DNA from: Haliclystus octoradiatus | Lineage: Eukaryota; Cnidaria; Staurozoa; Stauromedusae; Haliclystidae | Assembly: GCA_916610825.1 (NCBI GenBank) | Contig: OU744452.1 | Location: 5,998,021 to 6,062,020 of the forward strand | Length of the DNA stretch: 64,000 nucleotides | Reading direction: 5' to 3' | Shown: piece after piece, positions 20,786-34,450 of the stretch | How the letters are laid out: each line of letters begins with the position of its first letter | How positions within the stretch are numbered: the first letter of the stretch is position 1 | Made by a program: the position numbers and the translations under genes | Notes under the pieces: model-generated | The model's input: the letters and a program-made list of their open reading frames with translations, nothing else | Databases searched by the model: none | Told to the model about the DNA's origin: nothing

Positions 20786-23219
20786 GTGCGTAATATGTAT
20801 TTTTATCTTTATCGTAGTACCCCGTAGTACGTAGTAATATTAATTATGATGCATCAGTACATATGTTCTGATACTTTTCAGCCGTGATACTTTTCAAGTG
20901 ATTATTTGTAAATGTCGCCCCTTCTTCGAGGGACAGCTGCGGCCCCTTTCGGTCAGATACAATTTGCCAGCAATGACGTTTTTGGTTGCTGATTCAATTG
21001 TCTGGTTGTTGAGGGTGAGTGTAGCTTTAAGTCTTTTCACGTAATTAAATTTTACGGGATCCCTGTCTATTTGTATGTGTGTAGTATGTGAAGCGATTAT
21101 CCAAGATGCCGTTTTAGATGCAATATACTTGAAACACATATCAATCGATTCTTCATTAACCATAGGGGTACATGGCCGGCTTCATTTTTAAATAAATCCA
21201 TGTAAGTTGAGAAAACCCAATGAAAACTGTTTCCATTTTCAATAACAATCCAGTCTCAGATTGAAGCGCTAATTGAACAGTTTCACACTTGAATGAATTA
21301 CTGTTGTCTTGCGCACAATACTATCCTTTTTTTTGTGACTTAAAACATATTCGTGTATTGTCATCGTAGTAATTCTCAAAATAAATTCGAAACGTAAACA
21401 AGCAAAAACACATATATAACATATGAAAGTGAAAAAATAAGATTTATATCATCAGATCTCCAGTTTGAAATTATATAATCAGAAACTACTATTGGAAAAT
21501 GACTTGGAATAGAGCGTTATCATATTTGTAAACAAACCCGCGTTATGGAAATTAATTTGCAATGATTTAAAATATTTCCTCTTAATAGGGTTTTTCATCG
21601 AGTTTAAAAATAAACTTGCCGCAATGCATGATGGGGCGTATTCGTACAACATTTCTTCGTCGTTCTTCTTTTCTGTATGTTTACCTCTTAATTATCAACA
21701 CTCTGTTTGCAATATTCTGTGATTTATTATCGCTATTTTATCATTTCTACTAGTAAACATCAAAGCCGTGGTGATATGAAACATTATCGATACCGTGCTG
21801 CCAGAGTAAAATAATTGACATAGAAGGTTACGGCCGTGAATCCTTAGAATAAACTTGACCGTATTAAATCTTCGCTAATCTTAAATGTTTAATAAATAAA
21901 CGCTGACCAAATGTCACTTTATGTTATTTTGGTTGATTTAAAAGCTTGTGGATTATAAGTGCTTGTCTCCTGGTGAAAGGTTTGCCAGCGCTTTTTACTA
22001 AAATTTCACGCCATGACGCTGTAGCCAGTGAGCGTTTAAGGACATTAACAGAGATAAAAATCTATTGTTTAGGTCAAGAGAGCTCCATAAATGTCTTTTT
22101 AGGGTAATACAGTAGTTATTAAAACCATTTTCAAGTAAATCAACAAAGAATTGAGCAAAACATTCAATAATCAAAATCATCAATCTCGCAAATACCATAC
22201 CAAACCTTCTAGTCGAACATTTTTTAAAGCACGGGTTGTCCGAAATATATCCCATAAAACATTGCCAGAAAATTTTGTGACATCGACGATGAAAAGCCCT
22301 AATTCATCAGTGACACGGAACATGTCAGTGAATAAATTAAAATGTATAGAAAGTACTGTTCATGACTGAAAATAATCAACGAAATAAGATGTAAAGAAAT
22401 AGTTTCCCATTCTATACTTTTTCACTGGAATCAAATGTTGAATAAACATGTTATGAAAAGTAAACAATAATTGAAATTTTTCCGGGCTGTGTGCCAGCGT
22501 TGTATAGGTGAAACGTAAATTAACTTAGAAACTGTAGCGAAAGATTGTTATGTTGCAACTTTATGACACTAGAGTTAGTAATGAATCTTGGATTTTTTAG
22601 GGAGTATGGCTACTACTTCCACGTGCTTTGGGATAAACTAAATAGTACCATATTTTGTACATATTTTCCATTTTTCATTTCTAACTTACTACTTCAATCA
22701 ACAGCAAAAATAATAGAACATTTTCTCAATCAAATTCAATCGGCTTTCCATGTATTTATTTTGAAAAATTCAAGACAGATGATTCACAATTCAATATAAG
22801 CATGTATTTGCATGCAACTCGAGATCTATTTATAGGAAATAGCTTACTACTGTATACTAATTAGATGGTCATTAGTTATAATCAACAATAGCTATTTGTT
22901 ATGGTTAGACAATTTACCATTATTGTTATAGACAACTGTTAGCTAATTAGATTTACAGACACTTAGATGTGAACACATAATACTATTTCATATAACCTCC
23001 TACATTCTATCATTAATGAATCTATTATGAGTACTAACAACACTCTGTTTGATGATTTGTGACATGCGAGAAGCCAAAATCATCACATTTAGTAAGTTCG
23101 AAGAAGACTACCCCTGATCCGACGTAAGGGTATAATCACAGACATCTAATAGTAAGTAGAGATGGGAAAACTCGTCCTTTTCATTCCATTTAAAACAAGG
23201 TTTTATTTTGTAACCAAAT
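20786..23219. other. AT-rich stretch without recognisable gene
   Basis: Frames at 21163-20894 (minus) and 22151-22369 or 22545-22799 (plus) show no motif or neighbour support. No mobile element ends were found. Confidence 0.45.
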
Positions 23220-23221
23220 TT

Positions 23222-23394
23222 TTTTCGAATTCATGATTATTTTCGCTCGCTGTGTTCAAATTTCGCGAGCCTAGGTTTGCTGGAACAAAAATGACGTCCA
23301 TAAAATCACGTGACTTTCATATGTCAAAATAGAGGCGCGAGCGGCCCATGTAAGAGCGTTCCAACTCTTATAAATAGATGGCTCTGGGTATATT
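23222..23394 (-). repeat. Truncated relative of the hAT-like MITE at 53061
   Basis: Read on the minus strand from 23394 it starts CAGAGCCATCTATTTA, AAGAGTTGGAACGC, and continues with CACGTGATTTT and TGGACGTCATTTT. These match the left end of 53061-53735 in the same order. The other end is missing. Confidence 0.65.
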
Positions 23395-23677
23395 GGTATT
23401 TAATATATGCATGTATTACGTAGTATCCTTTCATCGTAAACTATCCTACATATGTTCAAGTATTTTTAAACTAACAAAGGGATATACAGTGTAAATGGAA
23501 ATTTACTATTCTCTGTATAATCAGGTCATCATAAATTTGACAAATAAACAACAGCAACAACAACCTCCTGAATATCTGTATAGCCTCCGTTCTATCTTGA
23601 ATATATTTGTCAACATTCAAGGATTTGCAGGAGCAGGAATCAGAGCTGAAGTCTAGATTGCGATTCTTGTAATTTCC

Positions 23678-23935
23678 TGGGGGAGGGGGTTCGTCCATAT
23701 AGGCGCTATACGGAGATGTGCCATTGTTTCGGGGTATCATTTTGGCACCATGCTGAAAATTTTGGGGGTATCAAATCTTCAATATTGGAATTCTGTAGTG
23801 AAATTTCTGATTTCAAGCTGAAGCGGAAAAATACCTGCTGTACAAGTAATGTAGACGGTGTCGCCCTATCGAAGGTACCCGTACCACTCCTCTATTTGTA
23901 GATGAGTGGCCACTTTTTTCGCTGAGAGCAAATAT
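23678..23935. repeat. Diverged relative of the MITE at 32334
   Basis: CCTGGGGGAGGGGG followed by CATATAGGCGCTATACGG and ATGTGCCA parallels the inverted complement of 32620-32672. GTGGCCACTTTTTTCG near 23910 matches its inner border. No target duplication was found. Confidence 0.5.
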
Positions 23936-24119
23936 TTTGAACGCTCTTTGTTGATCTCAGCCGCGACACTGCAGATCAATTTAAACATATTTCATAGCAG
24001 ATAGGCCTCGATTGTCAATGCGCAACGATGCACCGCAGCTACTCACAATGCAACTCCCTCTGGATTATTCCATTCACCATTCCATTTTCTGAATTTTTAC
24101 AGGAGTTTGTTTGAAATAT

Positions 24120-24960
24120 CCTTCAGCCTGCGTCGGAATTGGAGTCTATTTTTTAAAATATTTTCAGAGTTTAACTCGGAGTCGGACTCATCTACATGGA
24201 GATTACTGGATTGGGAGTCAAAACTATTCTGACTTCGTATACCTCTGGGATATCATTTAAATTATCCTGAACAAATCTTAAAATTAATGTGGTTGTTAGT
24301 GAGTTGGTCTTCAGGTTTGTTTTTTAAATCACTGGCATAAGCTGATAAGCAATCGGCGCATAGTATCCTCTAACCCATAGTATTAATCGCACGTAAGGAG
24401 AAATGGCTTCACCGGGGAGTCACCGCTATCAATGGTTTTTCCCTTTGATTTTTAATGAAATCCCCGGCATAAGCATATAGGCAATCGGTGCCTAGCAGAG
24501 GTGTACAGGAGCAGGAGTCAAACTCAATTCACCTTTTAACAGGAACATGACAGGAGCAGGAGTTTGAGCCAATGTCTAGAATGCAGTCCTGTTAATTTCT
24601 TAAAGCATTTCAAAGTTTAAAAATGTTTAGATATTTTTACATAAAAGTTGGATTGACTACTTATCTAGGATTACGTTAATAAATTCTGTACCTTTCTATG
24701 TTTGCTTAATTAATAGGGTTGATAAATGAATTCCTTTACGGAGTTGGAGTACATGTTTGTTACATTATTGGAGCCGGACTAGGAGTCAAACGCTTCTAGA
24801 AAGGATTTTTTTTCGGATTCGGAGTCTGAAAATTCTGTTTCCTTACACCTCTGGTGTACGGCATCTTCTAACGCATAGTTTTAAACACTTGTAAGGAGAA
24901 AGGCTTCACACAACACGAGTCACCGATATCAATGGTTTTCTCCTTCGAATTTTCTCCTGT
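24120..24960. repeat. Degenerate GGAGTC-rich and duplicated repeats
   Basis: Words of the type GGAGTCGGACTC and GGAGCAGGAGTC recur irregularly (24180, 24505, 24550, 24770, 24820). A longer block with AAGGAGAAATGGCTTCAC and CAATGGTTTTT at about 24365-24450 recurs in diverged form at 24870-24945. A GGCATAAGC-GCAATCGG block at 24335 recurs at 24470. This is an old, decayed repeat cluster without coding capacity. Confidence 0.6.
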
Positions 24961-27900
24961 AGTGGCTCGCATACGCCATTACAAACGCTATGGTTCGTAG
25001 GGAACTGTACGACAATTGCTTTGTAGAATAACTAGCAATATGTTTTAAAACTTTCTCATGACTCTTTTACGCTTGGCTTGATGGTTCTAAAACTTCCTGA
25101 TTATAAATTCTCATTAGTGACGTTAAGTACAAATTGCAAGACCGATTGCACTTTTGAACCTGACTTTGTTTTGTGTCCTCGTATGGTGATTTGGGGTAAT
25201 GAAATCTACCTCTTTATTTATTCAAATGTTCTGTAATTAATTAATGAGGGCGATTAAATGCGCGGTAATTAACAGTACTAAGTACAAGTGAGGATGGCAG
25301 AGTGCACCAGCCTCCCACAAGCCTTCCGTCAAAATGTGCAAACCGGAATTAGCTCACAATTACTTATAGCTTCTAAAGCATTTGCTCCTGCAGTATCTTT
25401 GTGGTAAAATCTGGTATTTTGAATTACATATATATGATAAACAAATGCTAACGCATTTATGAATTGCGATGTCAATTCGTATGCCACGCATAATTAACCT
25501 CCTCTAAAATATTCCTTCCAAAACTGCTTGATATCGTTCAAGGGAAGCATGTCGTACAGAAGTAATTCACGATTCTTATGCTACTTCCCATGAAATTTTT
25601 ATATTTATATTCCTGTTATTTTATAGCCTGCAAAATTTGAACTCTAATTAGACTGATAGGTGTTTTTCTTTGTTATGAACAAATGCTCGAAATTTGCGGG
25701 GATATTTGTCGTGATATCATTGCACTCATTCGTCCTGATGAGAAATTAGAGGCTATAACGTCACATAACTTTGAATCTCCATTTTTCAGCAGTTCAAATT
25801 GTCAATTATTAAAATGCTTATATATTCTCCAAAGTTCTTATCGGCTTATCGAAAACAATTGTCAAGGTGTGTATGTAATATGAATAATTCTCTGTTCATA
25901 GCATTTTATAATTTTAAGTAGGATAATGTAAATTAAGAATTCAATTAATAGCATGCCATGGTTGTAATGGCTGTAACGCATTGCTCAACTATAATTAAAT
26001 TTGATTAGACGGTCGCGGCATTATGTCAATATGGTTGGTTAATATCATGTTATCCTATAGTTGAACAATTAGTTCCTTCAGTTCGTATGCCAGCCAAACT
26101 AGCCAAAGCAATTACCCCACTTTGAATCTGTGTAAGTTTATCGAGTAAGGCTTTGGAGTGAAAATCCATCACTTTCTTTAAAATTTATTTGTAAATTTCC
26201 AATAATTGCAAATATATATTTTATTTCCTAACTTTAACTATAGCAATGCTTTGTCTAAACATTGTCATTTGGCCTAATGACGCCAGCATTTCACAACAAC
26301 GCTGACAAAGCTGCTAGCAAATGCTTTCAAAATGTTGGCAGCATTTGGCCATATAAAACTGATATGAATGATGGGCGAATCGCAAACATTTGGCAAACAA
26401 GACATTTTTAATGCTTGACATGGCCTCAACATCTATATATAAAAGTAAATTTCTAACTCTGAATGCTGATATTATTATCAAATAACTTTCCAGTAATTTA
26501 CCTCGTCAGTTGTTGTGGTATTTTCAAGTGGTCTAATCGAGGTGTGATTGTTTGTTCTAAAAAAATGAGAAAATAATTTATGGAAACTTACAATTTGTGG
26601 TAATGATTACAAATGTCCTGAAGCGAACCACCATAACGGGGGTAGCTCAGACAAACCGAACTTCAATTCATATCACATCTGGTCTACTGGTTCAAACCCC
26701 AATTTAAAATTCACACCAGTCCTGACTTTATCTAAGGGAATACCATATTCTGTTTGCGGGTGAAATCGTCCGGAGAGAATTGCAATATCAGTAGTTGCAG
26801 CGCATCTATTGCCATGAAAAAATGTTAAAATGGATCTTCAGTGCCACGGCTGAGAACAGTAAAGAGTGTTAGCAGTCATTGATTTTAGTTAAAAGACCCT
26901 TTCCTCTAGAAATAGAAGATTGATACGGCTGCCTTCAGTACGGATATGTCGTCTCAAATCTCAATTACTTTTTCCATCATAAATTTGGCTATACTAATCA
27001 ATACAAATACGTGTATTGCACAACTTCAAAGTAAGATACAATATGAAACTCCAGATGACATATTTATTGCCATCCTAAGATTCTCAAATACTCCAGAAGC
27101 TTTTAATTCTTGTAAATAAGTTTTAAATTTAGGAAACTTTCTCTTCTCAGTATAGTGAGTTTAATTTCCATGTTTGAAAATCTTTGAAGTCGCTCTACGA
27201 TTATTTCAAAATTTGTGTCGAATTATTGAAAATATACTTTTTCTCATGTTACTGATTTGCATTGCAAACTATACTTGAAAATTATATCTACAGTATTCCC
27301 TGTGAGTGCCACATATACTCACAACTTTTGCCTGTCAATAATAGCTGCGATTGCACAATGTTTGGTTGTTTGGTACGACTACCAATTATTTATTAAGCTT
27401 TTGTCAAATATCAGAAGATTGATTTTTCTATTTATTACTTATAACATGAATCCATTTGAAATCGTGGTTGACTCAAAGACATGATTAAGCTGAAAATCAG
27501 GAAATAATTGACTGAGAGTCTGACGTTCTTTACTGTTTGGTTTTGTCTCTGTGCATTAATATTTAGGTTTACCTTTCTCTCGTGATTGGAATTTGCAACC
27601 CTTAAAAAACTTTTCTCTCTGATCATGACTGTGATATGGCTCTAAATGTTTCAGAAATATATTTTTGCTACCGCGCCATTACGATTGCCAAATATTTCAA
27701 AAGTTGTTGAATCTAGAAGATGTTGTTTTGTCTCATTGACTGTGACTGATGAAGGTTTGTGTTCTAGTTTTCATTTGTGATTGTGTGATTGTAAAAATTA
27801 TGGAAAACCTTTTGCTTTTCGATCGTAAGTTAGACTGTTCAAAATGTTTGTTAATTGCCCTCATCTCTTAACGTAAATTACCCAAATCCTGCAGAAGCAT

Positions 27901-29745
27901 TCTTGTTTCCTTGTTTGTGATTTCTAGACATGATTTGAAATAAAAATCCAAAGTAATTGTGATTTAACCTTGAATTCAGCATGTGTATTAAGTAATCTAA
28001 GAAGCAAAACATATTACAGCACAATTAGCACCGTTTGGCCTGCTCCTGACTTATTTCTTGACAATCATCTGAAATCAATCGCTAATACAATTATGTAGGG
28101 TTCGTATAAAATGATTGCCTAAAATTTACTTCCATCACTTTGCTACGGGGTAAATTTATAGGGTACTATTCTATGTATTGTGAATGGAATATAAAAGGTT
28201 TTAGCTATCATACTTTTTAATCAAAACAATATTTCAACCTGAATACATTCATTTTTAAAAATTACATGTTAGTCGTGTTATATAGCTCCGTAATTTAGCC
28301 TAATAAGGCTGCAAATTACGCAACTTATTCTATACATTGTTCGTAGAAAACAATTTATTATAGGTTTATGATATATGTTACCGATACGTATGATCATCAT
28401 AGTATATAGATATTACGATCAACATATGGGATCTTACTCGTCAAAATATATATTGACGGTATTAAATCGAATGGAATATGTATGTAAGACTTGTATGACT
28501 TATATGAGATGACATAGAATACCCCTCGTATACATTTCGTAGTACACAGCTCACGTTTAAACTTCGAAATACAGCTTTCCTGTCGCAGACTATTAATTTC
28601 TCAGGTATTACTAACCGAATTTCTTATACAAGAATGCAGGAGTCGCTATATACAAAGCAAGTTACAGTATACAACATAACTATCATGGCATTCAACATAT
28701 CTGGAAAATAAATCTATTTAATTAATCTAACCTCTTCATTTTCAACTTCTCTTTCATCAAAGTATCCACTCAATGAAATAATTAATTGGACTTTCTTGAT
28801 GTAAAGCGCTATAGATTGTAAAGATCTTTCAATTGAAATATGGTCTCGATACATCAATCCACGGCAGTCAATCTAGAATCCATTCTGAGAATTATCTAAA
28901 AGTGTCTCTTGGGTCTCGTATTCTGCTCAGTAATTTGCAAAACTGTCTGGAGACACCCATGTAATAACACCCACATAATGATTGTCTTCTTCAATATCAA
29001 TTACGATGCAAACGGCATCTATTGTTCTGTGAATATTGTCAAGTATTCTACATTGATTTCAAAAACATCTATTTACAGTGTAGTTAGATGGAAAAACTTT
29101 TGTTATGATTACCAAATAAAATTCAGGCCGTATTGTAATGACTTGATTATTACTAGATAATAAACTGTAGAATGCTTTGATATTTTAATGACATCATAAA
29201 AGCTATTCATTGTATACGGATAACACATATATTGAGAAAAGAATATTTTTTATGACCAAAATTTTTGTAGTTGAATTGTAATATGATTTGCATTGGCAAA
29301 TGAACACTGGCATTAATGCCGCTTATGATTATTGTTCCAGAATAAATCTATGCAATCATTATTCAGATTTCAGACTTGAAAGAAGAAACCTGCATCAACA
29401 TTCAACAGATTAATCAACCTGCGTTAACGGTCACTGATAATTGTATCACCCAAATATTATCTTAGCTGCAAGGAGCTGAACTTTTATTTATTTATTTTTA
29501 TTGAAATTTTATGAAATATGCTGATTTAATATTGACCAATGTATATGTTACACAAAGTTGTTTAAAATATTTTGTAGAAAAGGAATGTTTTTAATGTTGC
29601 CCGTCACAAGTCTAGAAGTAGATTATTTGACGTAATATAAAAGAGACACGATTAAATGTTGAATATATTTTTTGATGAAGGTCTATAGACGCATACGCTA
29701 GATTAAATCGATGATGTTTTGGGGAATTTTCTTTTACCTCATAAA
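24961..29745. other. Long AT-rich stretch without recognisable gene
   Basis: Nearly 4.8 kb with only short motif-free frames. The one item of note is the tRNA-like sequence at 26638. Introns or intergenic DNA of a host gene cannot be excluded. Confidence 0.45.
26638..26708 (+). repeat. tRNA-like sequence, probable SINE head
   Basis: GGGGGTAGCTCAG resembles an A box and CTGGTTCAAACCCC a B box about 45 bases later. The acceptor and anticodon stems do not pair properly, so it is not called as a working tRNA. Confidence 0.35.
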
Positions 29746-29801
29746 TTATAATATTTAACCAAATGAGTTATAATATTTAACCAAATGAGTTATAATAAAC
29801 C
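29746..29801 (+). repeat. Minisatellite, 22-bp period
   Basis: TTATAATATTTAACCAAATG starts at 29746 and again at 29768, with a partial third copy at 29790. Confidence 0.85.
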
Positions 29802-29978
29802 CCTTATGGTTGGATTTGAAGGACTGAACATCAGTCACATCTATATACTTGTACATATCAAATTGAACACTGGTATTTCAACCGTCGGGTCAGAATGTTT
29901 TTGCCTCTGCGTTAAGTGAGCCCACAGCCTTCTAAAATCTAGGAAATTGTTGTGAAGTAGAAAAGCATGTCCGAATCG

Positions 29979-30056
29979 TGGGACGGGAATTGAACCCGTG
30001 ATATCTGAATGTCCGATCCAGTGCTGAGTGCTCTAACATTTGAGCTACAAGGTCCC
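29979..30056 (-). repeat. tRNA-like sequence, probable tRNA-derived SINE or pseudo-tRNA
   Basis: The minus strand begins GGGACCTTGTAGCTCAAATG (A-box-like, D-arm pairing AGCTC/GAGC) and has a good T arm, ACGGGTTCAATTCCCGT (B box). The 5' end does not pair with the bases after the T arm, so the acceptor stem is missing. A tRNA-derived SINE head or decayed tRNA is more likely than a tRNA gene. Confidence 0.5.
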
Positions 30057-30549
30057 TGTTCCACCTTCACAACAACTGCAAGTCGCACGCCGTTAGATTT
30101 ACCGTGCCGCATGATTTCATTTGCGCAATTTGCCTTGCTCTTTCCAACAAATATGTCTAATTCGAAATGATTAAAAAATTAATACAATACAATAAATATA
30201 AACCGTATTATCTTAATATTTAATTTTATTGTCATGTGTGCTGTTGCATGCGTATTTTTATGTGTTAGATTCATTGTAAATTATTTATTTATGATTTATA
30301 GTTGTAAAATAAATCCAAAGATCAAATCAAGATTGATCGATAAAACACGGGGGATATATTCTTAGCCCATCAATGAATCATAACATTTTCTTTTCCTAAT
30401 CAAAATATCTCGCTTGCTTTTCAAATAATTTACATAAAGTAAGTGGGCGTCTGAAATTCAACCGAACATTCTAATTATACGAAATAAAAGGACATTTCAA
30501 AGCAGTGTATAATGTTTTATAGTCCTCTTCTTTATTGCTTACCTTACTT
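30057..30549. other. AT-rich stretch, nothing recognised
   Basis: Very AT-rich sequence between the tRNA-like sequence and the satellite. No frame or repeat is supported. Confidence 0.45.
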
Positions 30550-32078
30550 ACAAATTAATTAATTGCTTTGAAACTCAGAATTCATTAAACAATAAAATAT
30601 ATATGAATGCTTATTTATTATACTATTAAATAAATATGTATAATAGCTTTCAGCGAAAATCTTCTTCCATTTAGAGCTAGAACTTCAAATCTAATTTTGA
30701 CGTTAGGAAGATTAAATTAAGCATGAAACAGCATTTTGAAAACATTCCGCATTTTGGTATCAATGATGAGATATGCTTTTCTAAAATCAAGAACATAAAA
30801 AAGCGATTATTAATTTATTTTGATAACAAAGTTTTATAAAAAATTATTTTCAAAATGTTCCTGTCAATTCTTCATGATTTTAACAAAATGCTATATGGAT
30901 TAATTGCTTTAAATCTCACTAGAATTCCTTAGATAATAAAAAATATATTAATGCTTGCTTCATTATACTATTAAATAATTATATAGCCAAGTTTTCAGCG
31001 AAAACTTCTTCCAATTAAGACCAGAATTTCAAATATAATTTTCATGTTCAGGAAACTAAAATCAAACATGAAACAGTATTGCGTAAAAAGTTACGAATTA
31101 TGCAAAGAATGAGGTATGCTTTTCTAAAAACAACAACATAAAAAAGCAATTATTAATTTATTTTGATAAGAAGTTTTTATGAAAAATATTTAGAACATGT
31201 TTCTGTTGATGCTTCATGATGTCAATTAGGATTAGAAGTTCAAATATAATTTTGACGTTCAGGAAACTAAAATCAAACATGAAACAGTATTGCGTAAAAA
31301 GTTACGAATTATGCAAAGAATGAGGTATGCTTTTCTAAAAACAACAACATAAAAAAAAACAATTGTTAATTTATTTTGATAAGAAGTTTTTATGAAAAAT
31401 ATTTAGAACATGTTTCTGTTGATGCTTCATGATGTCAATAGGACTAGAATTTCAAATATAATTTTCACGTTCAGGAAACTAAAATCAAACATGAAACAGT
31501 ATTGCGTAAAAAGTTACGAATTATGCAAAGAATGAGGTATGCTTTTCTAAAAACAACAACATAAAAAAAGCAATTATTAATTTATTTTGATAAGAAGTTT
31601 TTATGAAAAATATTTAGAACATGTTTCTGTTGATGCTTCATGATGTCAATAGGACTAGAATTTCAAATATAATTTTGACGTTCAGGAAACTAAAATCAAA
31701 CATGAAACAGTATTGCGTAAAAAGTTACGAATTATGCAAAGAATGAGGTATGCTTTTCTAAAAACAACAACATAAAAAAAGCAATTATTAATTTATTTTG
31801 ATAAGAAGTTTTTATGAAAAATATTTAGAACATGTTTCTGTTGATGCTCATGATGTCAATAGGACTAGAATTTCAAATATAATTTTCACGTTCAGGAAAC
31901 TAAAATCAAACATGAAACAGTATTGCGTAAAAAGTTACGAATTATGCAAAGATTGAGGTATGCTTTTCTAAAAACAACAACATAAAATAAAACAATTATT
32001 AATTTATTTTGATAAGAAGTTTTTATGAAAAATATTTAGAACATGTTTCTGTTGATGCTTCATGATGTCAATTACCAC
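30550..32078. repeat. Satellite array with long (about 340 bp) and short (about 211 bp) units
   Basis: The anchor CAGGAAACTAAAATCAAACA occurs at 31049, 31260, 31472, 31683 and 31893, giving periods of 210-212. A diverged anchor at about 30706 is about 343 bp before the first. The longer unit has an extra block (ATTAATTGCTTT to CAGCGAAAA, seen at 30555-30665 and 30899-30999) that the short units lack. Short units are about 97 percent alike, long ones about 80 percent. The units are noncoding, with many A runs. Confidence 0.9.
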
Positions 32079-32333
32079 GATTCTATTATTTAGCAAAACA
32101 ATTACCATCCCTTCTGTTATTCACCTACCATTTACGAAGCATGATATGGATCATGATCACAGATTACCAAAAGAAATGAAACTAAAAATAGATTTATCTG
32201 CTCAAAACGTTTAATGCAAGATTTCTGGTTTGCAATTCATAAAATATGCATAATAAACGAGAAAATCTGGGATCTTATAATTGCTATCGGATGCAGCACG
32301 ATGGCCTTTAATAAGACAGAAATATATTAATTG

Positions 32334-32672
32334 CCTGGGGGGTAACTCCAGCTCTTCAGGGATGGAGGAGGGATGCCACATTGGAAAAAGGTGCAGTACC
32401 CGAAAAGTTCCAAAAATTCTGCTGATGCTACCCAAAAGATTGCAAAAATTAAAAAATGCTACCAAAAAAGTTCCAGCAGATTTGATTGATTTTAAAGTAA
32501 ATACGCAAAAATTTCAAATTTGTTTTCAAAATCCTTGAAAAAGTCAAAAATAGGATACCCAAAAATTCCAAAATTTGAAATTTCATACCCCAAATTTTTT
32601 TTCTCACCTTGAATATTGGACGAAAAAAGTGGCACGTCCCCGTATAGCCGTCATATGGGAGTTACCCCCGGG
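32334..32672. mobile_element. MITE with CCTGGGGGG ends and 8-bp target duplication
   Basis: A perfect 8-bp repeat ATTAATTG flanks it (32326-32333 and 32673-32680). The ends are CCTGGGGGGTAACTCC and, inverted, CCCGGGGGTAACTCCC. The interior is A-rich, repeats CCAAAA-TTCCAAAA words and holds only an unremarkable frame. An 8-bp duplication is typical of hAT elements. Confidence 0.85.
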
Positions 32673-32680
32673 ATTAATTG

Positions 32681-33904
32681 TGCCAAACGCTTAAGAATTT
32701 TACAAAAAAGATGCTAATCTCCTTTCAATGACAAAATCTCAATTTTTTCGCGTTTTACATGCACAAAGGCTTGTTAATACGTTGCATGGTGAAAATCAAT
32801 CAATCAGTAAATTTAAAAAACAAGTTTTTTTAAAATTTCATTTTTTTTATTGAATAATCTGTCGATAGTATATTATTACTCGTTGGTAATTGATAAAATA
32901 ATCTCCTATATCCTTCATCTCCACTTGTAATCAAGTCTAACATTTCGTATGAATTATTTCGCTTAAAAGTCTATCTCCCCTCTAATAGAATAATTCTGTC
33001 AAAATCAGCGCTCTTGGGTTATATGGTATTTTCATAAATGATAATCAATTACACATAAGTTAAGTATATTCCACTGGCTAAAATTTGACAATATGATGAT
33101 TTATCATATCTCAAAAGCAATTTTAAAGGATATAAACATATATATTCATCTATACTCAGACCTGTGGTATCGCAAAGAATACAGTCAGAGACGAGACATT
33201 GAATCTGCTGCAACTGAAAAGTGTTTATTGATTTCAAATCCTACATATATATACAAGTTTATAATTTGCTGACTAATATTACAGAATCATCTAAGTATAT
33301 AATTACGTAACTGATTTATGTATATACATCATTGTGATTCAGCATATTTTACAGTAACAGAAGGTCAACGAACATGATAGCATAACATTACATTTGAGAA
33401 ATAATTACGTCATCGTGACCTGGCAGATTTAACATATAACGCATATATTGAAAATATAAGAGCGAAGAGATATTATCTTTCTTAAAGGGACAATTTCCAT
33501 GGTAGGATTAGGGAGTTATGTAATATCTTCAAATCAGATGATCATTGTTTGATGGGTTCTTCATGTGTTGATTCGTTTTTAGCAACTACTGGACGGCAAA
33601 AACTCACTGTTTATTAATACAGAATTTCTCATACTGTGGTCTGACTCGTGTTTTAGAACTTTCTGATGCCGTAGATCGCCAGGCATCACGCCTGACGAGA
33701 GACGAGACATAGACGCTACATCAGACGCCAGATGACACAGACACAGACGCCAGACACAGACGATGCTGCAGTTATGTTGCAAAGTATATCAAAACAAACA
33801 TTAGATAAACAAGCCCTGCAAAGTTGTTTACACTCCAGTTTTGCTCTTTGGGTGACAACCGAATTAACTAAGAAAAAATCTGAAATAATGAAACATAACC
33901 AGAT
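32681..33904. other. No recognised gene; short CAGACGCCAGA-type simple repeat
   Basis: AT-rich sequence. At 33715-33760 the words ACAGACGCCAGA and GACACAGAC recur. The motif-free frames on both strands across 33579-33917 follow from this low complexity. Confidence 0.45.
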
Positions 33905-34338
33905 TTATTGCAATTAAAACAAAGCGTCGGAAAGACTGGAGTAGCTACCACGGACTTAATAAAGAGAGTTATAAATTAATAAAGCAAAAATGGAATACAA
34001 CAAATCCAAATTCCAGGACTGTGGTGATGGTGTGAAAGAGATATGGAACCAGGTAAAAAGATTAACAAAGAAACACAAACATGAATGTGATGCAACAACG
34101 AAGGAAGAGTTATATAAAATCAATGTATTCTTTAGTAATGTCGGAAAAAACATCAGAAATATCACGCATACATCTTCTGATAACTCACCCAAGATCAATT
34201 GTTTAATTCTCTCCAGAAACAAAAATTGACATCATAAAAGGCCATAAAAGCCGTTGGTAGACTACCAAACTGGAAGTTAACAGGCAATAATGGTATAAAT
34301 GGCTATGTAATTAAATCAGCACTTCCTGCCATTGCCAG
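33905..34338 (+). pseudogene. LINE remnant, linker and RT N-terminus, cut by BEL
   Basis: Frames on the plus strand give RRKDWSSYHGLNKESYKLIK, VKEIWNQVKRLTKK, ELYKINVFFSNVGKNI, then after a one-base shift LPNWKLTGNNGINGYVIKSA. This is the usual order between the endonuclease and RT domain of APE-type LINEs. It ends exactly at the TG of the BEL 5' LTR, so the BEL element probably inserted into it. A later part of a similar LINE RT lies at 50031, directly after the BEL 3' LTR. Confidence 0.7.
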
Positions 34339-34450
34339 TGTAGCCGACAATTCATTATATTATATTCTTGCTGCCGCCATTATACATTTAGACATCGTTA
34401 CCATAGCTACTAAGGGACACTTATTCTTGACGTATTAGCTAGTTAATCTA
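34339..34450 (+). repeat. BEL 5' LTR, piece 1
   Basis: It matches 49672-49795. It lacks 12 bp (GTCATCTTGTTA) present in the 3' LTR and ends AATCTA, the last TA being the target duplication of the inserted DNA transposon. Confidence 0.92.

Noticed and set aside
29979..30056. A working tRNA gene on the minus strand
   Set aside because: The T arm is good but the acceptor stem cannot form, so it is listed as tRNA-like only.
30550..32078. CRISPR-like or other functional repeat array
   Set aside because: Units are contiguous, over 200 bp, without spacers, in a eukaryotic genome.
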